DNA of 35,722 nt, taken from positions 1-35,722 of the forward strand of contig JADFJB010000038.1 in assembly GCA_022566355.1 (NCBI GenBank), read 5' to 3'. The translations under genes and the position numbers were made by a program. A model generated the notes under the pieces. That model made no database searches. It saw nothing but the letters and a program-made list of their open reading frames with translations, and was not told the origin of the DNA. The stretch is from a candidate division KSB1 bacterium. GTDB taxonomy: Bacteria > Zhuqueibacterota > JdFR-76 > DREG01. Positions 9,114 through 15,592 of the stretch are shown here, piece after piece (position 1 is the first letter of the stretch; each line of letters starts with the position of its first letter).

Positions 9114-9467
9114 TTTAAACTCAATGAATTCAAACTACTTCTAATATAATTTTGACGTTAAAAATTCAAAATAACTAAATTTAAGTGATACTATGAAATC
9201 AAATAATCCCTCATGATTGATAGATGAATGTAAAAGTGAAATAATTAAATTATGACTATCCAATCACATACTATTCATTTAGATCCTAATATAATATTTG
9301 AGTTTTGAATGTCAAGGTTTTTGAAAAATATTAATTATTATAATTATCATATAACATAACAATCCCGTTAAGGATGCTTGTTCATCTACCCCACTAATTT
9401 ATTGCCGGGAGCCAAACCAATAAACGTAAAAGTCCCGTTAGGGACGAATGAGCGATTCCAATCGCCA
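9114..9467. other. 354-base gap, AT-rich upstream region of the desaturase plus a repeat
   Basis: No gene is seen. Bases 9114-9355 are very AT-rich and would hold the promoter of the desaturase-like gene. The right third is the CCCGTTAGGGA element described separately. Confidence 0.5.
9358..9450. repeat. CCCGTTAGGGA-type interspersed element
   Basis: Two small hairpins bracket a conserved-looking core: ATCCCGTTAAGGAT near 9362-9375 (one mismatch in the stem) and the perfect GTCCC-GTTA-GGGAC at 9432-9445. The core contains TTCATCTACC, CACTAATTTATTG and CCAATAAACGT. The arrangement resembles a widespread non-coding bacterial repeat type. It lies just past the stop codon of the DUF5916 gene and could serve as its terminator. 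Confidence 0.65.
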
Positions 9468-11774
9468 TCATCTAAACACATCGATCATCTGAGAATACTT
9501 TATGATAAACGCACGGTTTTGAACACTAAAATCAGAATTATCGTAATCACTGACTTCATTATATACAAGGAATAATCCGGTATTTGCTGTTTGTATCCAG
9601 GTGAATCTCAGATTCATTGAGAATTGTTCTGAGCGGCTGTTATATTGAAGCAGGCTCTGCAAGAATAATTTGGGAGTAAATGAGTAAGATATTCTACCCC
9701 GGATTAAATCGGTATTAAATTCCCCTCCGGGTAAATCAAAATTATTATGGCTCCAACTGATTTCCGTGTTGAAAGTCTCACCAACACGCCAGCGAAGAGT
9801 ACTACTACTCGTGAATCGGGTTCCACCAAAAATTCCTCCTGCCGTGATTCGGGTGCTTAAACTTAAAGGCGCCCCACGATTGGTAAATGCAATAATCTGG
9901 GCCTCTTTATGGTGATATGAACCAACGGGAACGAAAACATTATCGCTAATCTCAAATTCTTCTGAAACTCCCTCAGTTGTGAAATTAAGACCCGAGTGGA
10001 CTTCATAGCCATTCTTCCATTCCCAGTGATTATCAAAATGCAGATGACCGGTTTGCTGAAATCCGGAAAATCCCCAGAATCCTCGATAGGATATATGCGG
10101 CCGGACTTCATGCAGACCCATAAAATTCTTAGGACGATAAGTATGAAAAATTAAAAAATCGGGTTTACGAAATCCAGACCTTTGCAGGAATCCAACTTCA
10201 GGATTAAATTGGTCAGCTACCTCGGTATAATTTGCGATTAAGAACCATGCCTCTGATCGATATTGGGCTCCAAATTTAAATGCATACTCATCTCCCGACA
10301 CTCCAGACGTCCAGGTTTTTGCAGCGAATCCGGATAGTTGCGTATAACGTCCAATTCCAAGCCGGCCGTCTACAGCAAGAGTTCGGTTATGATCATCATC
10401 AGGAGCTAGACTTCCGGTTCCAACACGATTCACAAAGATGCCTCCAATTGAAGTGCGGTTGGGAAACTCCCTGCTAATTCTTGCCACACCAAAGTTGTTG
10501 GCTTGAATGGAATCTCCAACGCTTTCAGTTTGCATGTTAAGGAAGCCCAATTTTGTTGATCCTACTTTCCCCGACAAGCGTGCACCTCCGGCAATGGGTA
10601 CTGCTATCCCGCCTTCTCCAATTCCAATTCGTCTGCTAAAAAACAAGTCAACCTCACCCGGGCTGCCAACCGCAAACGTTCCGGCATTCTCAAGAAAAAA
10701 AGCCCTTTTCTCCGGAAAAAACAGGTTAAATCTATCGAGATTAATTTGCTGCTCATCAACCTCCACCTGGGCAAAGTCGGTATTGTAAGTCATATCTAAA
10801 GTTAGTCCCGGAGTTAAGCTATATTTCGCATCCACACCAAACTCATTGGCGGAATGTGCATCTGTGTTAATCGTATAGTCTTTATTGACTTGACCCAGTA
10901 AATAAGGCGTTACTTTAAGATTGGTCCTGCTGGGGATTTTAAGCCCCTCAAGAACTCCCGCCTCAGTTAGTTTATATAAATTATATTGCCGTGGCAGCCG
11001 AGTCCAAAAGGCTTGCTCTTTCCTTCGACGAATATTGCGTTGAAAATTAAGTCCCCAGATCTGTTCTTCTTTTTTCGGATATCTCAAAGTTCGAAAAGGA
11101 ATAGCGAATTCGGCGCTCCAGCCAATATCGGAAATTTTAGCGCTAACTTCCCATGATCCATCCCAATTGATATTAAATCCGCCAATTGCACCGCGGCTTT
11201 GCCGGCCGCCGCCAAAACGTCCTCCTCCTTCATTAGTAACCTGGGCATCATATTCAATACCGGCAGGATTGGTGCCAAAAACAAATCCATTCTGATGATC
11301 ATGGAATGTATCGAAAATAAGCTGAAAGCTGTCGGTTTCTTGTAGCGAAGCATCTCTACGGCTATCTGAAACGATGATTCTCTGCGGATCATCATCATAA
11401 CAAACCACGCCAACGTATAGCACATCATTTGTGTAGATGATGCGAACTTCTGTCTTCTGAGTAGCTGGCTTGCCTTCATCTGGTGTAGTCTGCCAAAATT
11501 GGTTGATGGGTTCAGCTTGTTGCCAAATAGCTTCACTGAGAACTTCACCATCAATTAGAGGGGCTGAATTTGTCTTAACCGCTTTTGCAATTTTGTCATC
11601 CCGAACTCCGGACTTGCTATCGTCATTTGCAGTAACATGGGAAATAATAATAAGAAATTGAAGGGAATTTGAAACGAATAAAAATAGAAACCATTTCAAC
11701 ATTGATTTTGAATGATTTCTTATCCATTGTGTGAGAATTCCATCTCTAAATCGGGGAAGCAGAAAACTGCGCAA
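9468..11774 (-). CDS. DUF5916 family protein with CBM9-like N-terminal domain (predicted outer-membrane protein)
   Basis: A 768-residue exported protein. AAGGAG lies eight bases before a TTG start, which I prefer; the next candidate ATG (M25) has no such site. A hydrophobic export segment runs from about 26 to 48. The CBM9-like beta-sandwich follows (about 65-270), with APLIDGEVLSEAIWQQA as its signature. The DUF5916 region fills the rest, including FFPEKRAFFLENAG and many alternating aromatic strands that suggest an outer-membrane beta-barrel. The family's biochemical role is unknown. It lies 24 bases after the M55 aminopeptidase gene, so the two are probably co-transcribed. A paralogue is at 20446-22608. 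Confidence 0.85.
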   Translation of the reverse strand: MRSFLLPRFRDGILTQWIRNHSKSMLKWFLFLFVSNSLQFLIIISHVTANDDSKSGVRDDKIAKAVKTNSAPLIDGEVLSEAIWQQAEPINQFWQTTPDEGKPATQKTEVRIIYTNDVLYVGVVCYDDDPQRIIVSDSRRDASLQETDSFQLIFDTFHDHQNGFVFGTNPAGIEYDAQVTNEGGGRFGGGRQSRGAIGGFNINWDGSWEVSAKISDIGWSAEFAIPFRTLRYPKKEEQIWGLNFQRNIRRRKEQAFWTRLPRQYNLYKLTEAGVLEGLKIPSRTNLKVTPYLLGQVNKDYTINTDAHSANEFGVDAKYSLTPGLTLDMTYNTDFAQVEVDEQQINLDRFNLFFPEKRAFFLENAGTFAVGSPGEVDLFFSRRIGIGEGGIAVPIAGGARLSGKVGSTKLGFLNMQTESVGDSIQANNFGVARISREFPNRTSIGGIFVNRVGTGSLAPDDDHNRTLAVDGRLGIGRYTQLSGFAAKTWTSGVSGDEYAFKFGAQYRSEAWFLIANYTEVADQFNPEVGFLQRSGFRKPDFLIFHTYRPKNFMGLHEVRPHISYRGFWGFSGFQQTGHLHFDNHWEWKNGYEVHSGLNFTTEGVSEEFEISDNVFVPVGSYHHKEAQIIAFTNRGAPLSLSTRITAGGIFGGTRFTSSSTLRWRVGETFNTEISWSHNNFDLPGGEFNTDLIRGRISYSFTPKLFLQSLLQYNSRSEQFSMNLRFTWIQTANTGLFLVYNEVSDYDNSDFSVQNRAFIIKYSQMIDVFR

Positions 11775-11798
11775 ATTTTGTCTCCTTTTTTAGGTCAT

Positions 11799-12722
11799 TC
11801 AGGGTTGAAGATTGGAATCATAACTAGTAATGAAAACTAAAAAGTTGGATACTTCAAGTATATTTTTACCAACGAAGCGAATTGTGTGTGAATCGATGCG
11901 CTCAACCAAACTTAAATAACCAAGGATCTCAACCGGTCGATAATGCTTAAATCCAACCTCCAATGTGATTGGTTTTTTGAGCACATAGGGTTTGAAATCA
12001 CCCAGGCGAGAAAGCGCTGTTTTAACTTTCTCATAGATAAGCTTATAAGCTGCTGCCGGTGTAAGTGTATTTGCCGAATGAAAACCTAAACTCTTTTTCA
12101 CTTCGGCCGCTTCTATATCACCAATAATCGAACGCGTTTCTTTTATGACCGCATCATCGCCAGAAATCATCACGACAGGAACACCAAAATGACCGGCGAT
12201 TGCCGCATTAATGCCAGCTTCCGGCATATCGATGCCATTCAATGCCACGCGAGTCAATCTGGCGCTTGACATGGTATGGGCGCGAACGCCTTCCATATTG
12301 GTGGTGGAAGAATGATATCCGATAAAAATTGCCGCGTCAAATGTCTCGTCTATACCAGCCATCATGGATAATTTCCGCGACCAGGATCGGATGATCCGTA
12401 TATCTTCCGGAAACTTATCGATGAGCAGATTTTCCCCATTGCCATGGGAATCGCTTACCAGAATCTCGGTCGCACCAGACTCCTTTGCAGCCTTGATGGC
12501 CGCCAGGGTTTCATTTGTCATAAACTCACGGAAGCGGGAATACTCGAATCCGCTTGGTCCAAGCTGATCTCCGGTAACACTGCCGACCGTACCTTCCATA
12601 TCAACGGAAATATAGACTTTTAATTTTTTATTTTGTGAAAGTCCTGGTCCTGTAAAAATTAGGATTACAAAAAAAGTTATTAGCCATTTTATATTATTTG
12701 ACAATCTAAACAGATTATTCAT
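11799..12722 (-). CDS. exported M55-family D-aminopeptidase (DppA-like)
   Basis: A 307-residue zinc peptidase related to Bacillus DppA, which removes D-amino acids from short peptides. A signal peptide covers about 1-30 (ending GPGLSQ), so this version is exported, unlike cytoplasmic DppA. Family zinc-site residues are visible: D41 and E43 in SVDMEG, H93 in SDSHG, H137 in GYHSS and E168 in NGIDMPEAG. AAGGAG lies about eight bases before the ATG. It heads a probable operon with the DUF5916 gene (24-base gap). In the periplasm it could act on peptidoglycan-derived or D-residue-containing peptides; this is inference. Confidence 0.88.
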   Translation of the reverse strand: MNNLFRLSNNIKWLITFFVILIFTGPGLSQNKKLKVYISVDMEGTVGSVTGDQLGPSGFEYSRFREFMTNETLAAIKAAKESGATEILVSDSHGNGENLLIDKFPEDIRIIRSWSRKLSMMAGIDETFDAAIFIGYHSSTTNMEGVRAHTMSSARLTRVALNGIDMPEAGINAAIAGHFGVPVVMISGDDAVIKETRSIIGDIEAAEVKKSLGFHSANTLTPAAAYKLIYEKVKTALSRLGDFKPYVLKKPITLEVGFKHYRPVEILGYLSLVERIDSHTIRFVGKNILEVSNFLVFITSYDSNLQP

Positions 12723-12820
12723 TCCTATTCTCCTTCTGTTAACTTTTCATTCAAATCATTGTTTTAATCTAAAAATATCCTTCCGAACTGCAAGTTGACG
12801 GAGAAAAACTCACCAATAAT

Positions 12821-12935
12821 GTCATTCTGAGCAAAGCGAAGAATCTCTTTGTGTTATAATTCCTGAGATTACCAATTTTGTGCAACTTCAATCATCAAGG
12901 GATTCTTCACTCCGCTAAAGCGGATTCAGAATGAC
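12821..12935. repeat. GTCATTCTGA palindromic element, copy 1
   Basis: The left arm (12821-12847) begins GTCATTCTGAGCAAAGCGAA and the right arm (12901-12935) ends CGGATTCAGAATGAC, its inverse; the arms share GTCATTCTGA at the tips and GAAGAATC inside. The interior is about 53 bases. The right tip is two bases from the stop codon of the GIY-YIG gene. Confidence 0.85.
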
Positions 12936-12937
12936 AG

Positions 12938-13228
12938 CTATTTTTTATACCCATCTTTACTTAAGTCTCTCCAATATGGATTTGTTTTTTCGATGAGTTC
13001 AATTTGCTTATTTCTTAACCAACCTTTTAGTTGCTTCTCACGAACAATGGCTTGGTTTATATCATAACATGTTTCATGGTAGACTAGTTTCGATAGATTA
13101 TATCTAGACGTAAAACCCCTTATCAGTTTTTCTTTATGTTCATAAACTCTACGGTTCAAATTATTTGTAACTCCAATATAAAGAGTACCTGATTTGTTTG
13201 TCATGATGTAAACATAATATTGATGCAT
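12938..13228 (-). CDS. small GIY-YIG domain nuclease
   Basis: A 96-residue stand-alone GIY-YIG protein of the UvrC N-terminal / YhbQ (UPF0213) type. Motifs in order: YYVYIM at 4-9, LYIGVT at 17-21 followed by R26/R27 (catalytic Arg), the conserved Y29-E30-H31 segment, E64 in REKQLKGW as the metal-binding Glu, and N83. All key residues look intact, so the enzyme may be active on DNA. Cellular roles of these small proteins are poorly known. The gene is boxed by two palindromes of the same family: its TAG stop is two bases from copy 1 and its start is 60 bases from copy 2. AGGACT immediately before the ATG is a weak ribosome-binding site. No partner gene is adjacent. Confidence 0.9.
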   Translation of the reverse strand: MHQYYVYIMTNKSGTLYIGVTNNLNRRVYEHKEKLIRGFTSRYNLSKLVYHETCYDINQAIVREKQLKGWLRNKQIELIEKTNPYWRDLSKDGYKK

Positions 13229-13288
13229 AGTCCTGCAATTTAGTAGCTTCCATCAATAGTAGAATAATAACTAAAAATTCTAACAAAT

Positions 13289-13373
13289 GTCATTCTGAAC
13301 GAAGTGAAGAATCTCCAGTGTGAATCTCGCATGAAATTATTACCAAGAGATTCTTCGCTTCACTCAGAATGAC
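13289..13373. repeat. GTCATTCTGA palindromic element, copy 2
   Basis: Two 27-base arms, 13289-13315 (starting GTCATTCTGAACGAAGTGAA) and 13347-13373 (ending CTTCACTCAGAATGAC), are near-perfect inverse copies around a 31-base interior. It lies between the start of the GIY-YIG gene and the stop codon of the amidohydrolase (12 bases away), where it could also act as a bidirectional terminator. Confidence 0.88.
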
Positions 13374-13384
13374 AAAATTTCAAA

Positions 13385-15109
13385 TTACTTATCTTTCTCG
13401 TACATCACCTTTCCACCAACGATTGTGTAAATTACTTCTGTAGACGGAATCTCATCCTCCGGAATCGTCATGATATCTTTGGACAAAACAGTTATATCTG
13501 CCAGTTTCCCGATAGTTAATGAGCCTTTTATCTCCTCTTCGAAAGCAGCATAGGCGCAATTGATCGTATAGCTTTTCAAAGCTTCCAAACGGCTCATGCG
13601 CTGATCAGGATAAAAAACAGAACCATCTTTTGATTTGCGGGAAACCGTGGCATAATAACTGGCAATCGGATCGACATCCTCAACCGGGGCATCTGTTCCA
13701 TTTGTAACAACTGCGCCCGCAGCCATTAACTTTTGCCAGACATATGCGCCTTCTTCTGCTCTTTTATCACCCAGACGCTTGGGTACCCATGGAGCATCTG
13801 AAGTACAATGGATACCTTGCATCGAAGCAATCACTCCCAATTCACCGAATCGTGCAATGTCGGAAGGATATAAATGCTGGGCATGTTCGATTCGCCAGCG
13901 TAAATCTGACTTGTTCGGATTATTTTTATATGTATCTTCAAAAATATTGAGTACCTCCTGGTTGCCCCGGTCTCCGATAGCATGAACACACAATTGAAAA
14001 TCATTTAAAGCCGCTAACCGTGCTGTTTCTTTCAGTGATTCCAGGGATGTGGTGTTCAATCCGGAGGATGTGGGTAAATCCGTATATGGCTCCAGCAGCC
14101 AGGCGCCGTGGGAACCGAGCGCTCCATCTATTGCCTTCTTAATAGCCCGAACCGTTAACATATTGTTGCCTTCACCAATGATTTTATAGTTGGCAAGATT
14201 TTCTTCTAATCGCTCATTGCTGCCGCTTACCATCACCCAAAGCCTCAACTTCAACTCGCCATCGGCAATCACTCTCTTGAATAGATCGATGGTGCCGAAT
14301 CCAGAGCCTGCATCTTGAAAACTCGTAATTCCTTTTGATAGACAATCCTCTTGCGCCAGTTTGATTGCCTTACGCTTGTTGGCTTCTATCTCTTCTTCTG
14401 AACGCTCCTCTGCTGCTTGATTTCGAGCTCGTGATATCAATCCTTGGGCTGTTTCCCGCAACACCCCAGTCGGGTTGCCATCGGCATCTCTCAGAATTTC
14501 CCCGCCATCGGGATCCGCTGTGTCTTTGGTGATACCAGCAAGTTCCATGGCTTTAGCATTCACAATCGAACTATGTCCGCTGGCATGCCCCAAACGAACC
14601 GGGTTATCGGGAGCCACTTCACTGAGCCTGTGATGAGTTGGATTGCCGTCTACACTTGGAACAGGAGTACGATCCCATTTTTCCTGGTGCCAACCCCTGC
14701 CGGTAATCCATGCACCCGGCTCAGCATTTTTCGCCGCTTCTGCAACCATCGCTACAATCTCTTCCCAGTTTTTCACGTTCATCAATTCCAGGTTCATTTT
14801 TGCATACCCGATGCCCATAAAATGGCCATGCCCTTCGATAAAGCCAGGGATGGCCAGTTTTCCATCCAGATCGATTACTTTGGTCTTCAGACCAATCATT
14901 ATCCGAATGTCCTCGTCGCTGCCAATTGCAACAATCTTGTCGCCTTTTATTGCCAGAGCCTGAGCTTCAGGATTGTTGTCATCGACAGTTACGATTTTTC
15001 CATTTCGCAACACCAGGTCTGCTTCATTCGTTCCGCTACAGGATAATTGAAGACCTGCAAACAACACAATAAGAACAAAACTTAAGGCATCAAACTTGAA
15101 TTTTATCAT
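13385..15109 (-). CDS. exported YtcJ-like amidohydrolase
   Basis: A 574-residue metal-dependent amidohydrolase (amidohydrolase_3 / YtcJ / N-substituted formamide deformylase-like). The N-terminus is a hydrophobic signal with a Cys at 24 (GLQLSC), possibly a lipoprotein though the lipobox is imperfect (Gln at -3). Metal-binding features are GFIEGHGH (H94, H96), HAIGDRG, RIEHAQH and NGTDAPVE in the expected order. Such enzymes hydrolyse C-N bonds in amides or related compounds; the substrate is not predictable from sequence. GGGAGG sits six bases ahead of the ATG. A 483-base repeat-bearing gap separates it from the upstream S9 peptidase gene, so co-transcription is doubtful. Confidence 0.87.
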   Translation of the reverse strand: MIKFKFDALSFVLIVLFAGLQLSCSGTNEADLVLRNGKIVTVDDNNPEAQALAIKGDKIVAIGSDEDIRIMIGLKTKVIDLDGKLAIPGFIEGHGHFMGIGYAKMNLELMNVKNWEEIVAMVAEAAKNAEPGAWITGRGWHQEKWDRTPVPSVDGNPTHHRLSEVAPDNPVRLGHASGHSSIVNAKAMELAGITKDTADPDGGEILRDADGNPTGVLRETAQGLISRARNQAAEERSEEEIEANKRKAIKLAQEDCLSKGITSFQDAGSGFGTIDLFKRVIADGELKLRLWVMVSGSNERLEENLANYKIIGEGNNMLTVRAIKKAIDGALGSHGAWLLEPYTDLPTSSGLNTTSLESLKETARLAALNDFQLCVHAIGDRGNQEVLNIFEDTYKNNPNKSDLRWRIEHAQHLYPSDIARFGELGVIASMQGIHCTSDAPWVPKRLGDKRAEEGAYVWQKLMAAGAVVTNGTDAPVEDVDPIASYYATVSRKSKDGSVFYPDQRMSRLEALKSYTINCAYAAFEEEIKGSLTIGKLADITVLSKDIMTIPEDEIPSTEVIYTIVGGKVMYEKDK

Positions 15110-15166
15110 GTTAATCCTCCCAATTATTTTGGTTATTTATATTGTTATTATTGTTATTTACAATCG

Positions 15167-15326
15167 TATCTAAATTATAATGTTTCAAATATCATACAAC
15201 TTAAGTTTGGTTAGTGTGTTTAATCCATTCGAAATTGAGATTAGAATTTGTTTAGGAATTCGAATTTAGAATTTCGTGCTTCAGAAATTAGATCGATACA
15301 AATCATCGAAGTGGTTTCCGCAACGC
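15167..15326. repeat. 160-base AT-rich repeat unit, copy 1 of a spaced direct duplication
   Basis: It runs from TATCTAAATTATAATGTTTC through CTTAAGTTTGG and AATTTAGAATTTCGTGCTTC to GTGGTTTCCGCAACGC. Copy 2 lies exactly 250 bases further on, with only scattered substitutions and one indel. Confidence 0.9.
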
Positions 15327-15416
15327 CAAATTTGCATGATTGAAGACTACTTCGATTATCTCAATCATAATTTTTACCGATTAAATCAGAAATCCGAATT
15401 ACGAATTTCTAAACAA

Positions 15417-15577
15417 TATCTAAATTATAATGTTTCAAATATCAAACAACTTAAGCTTGGCTAATGTGTTTATACCATTGGAATTTAGAGATTAGAATTT
15501 GTTTAAGAATTCGAATTTAGAATTTCGTGCTTCAGGAATTAGATCGATACAAATTATCGAAGTGGTTTCCGCAACGC
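15417..15577. repeat. 160-base AT-rich repeat unit, copy 2
   Basis: Same order of blocks as copy 1, with an unrelated 90-base spacer between the two. The final block GTGGTTTCCGCAACG recurs inverted at 34571-34586, and the ATTGGAATTT/TTTGTTTA block recurs at 2124-2193 and 29274-29438. The left and right halves are weakly inverse to one another, so the ancestral element may have been a foldback. Confidence 0.9.
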
Positions 15578-15592
15578 ATACCTTGAATCATT

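Larger units (their letters stand above)
15110..15592. other. 483-base gap filled mainly by a duplicated repeat
   Basis: Almost the whole gap is made of two copies of a 160-base unit (described separately). A 62-codon open frame on the plus strand lies inside the repeat, has no ribosome-binding site and is not counted as a gene. The first 55 bases, upstream of the amidohydrolase, would hold its leader. Confidence 0.6.

Noticed and set aside
11084-11554. 156-codon open frame on the minus strand
   Set aside because: It overlaps the DUF5916 gene on the same strand in another frame; the DUF5916 frame carries recognisable domains.
14444-15046. 200-codon open frame on the plus strand
   Set aside because: It lies wholly antisense to the amidohydrolase gene, has no ribosome-binding site and no protein-like motif.
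15276-15464. 62-codon open frame inside the duplicated repeat
   Set aside because: It spans repeat and spacer, has no ribosome-binding site, and is best explained by AT-rich repeat sequence.
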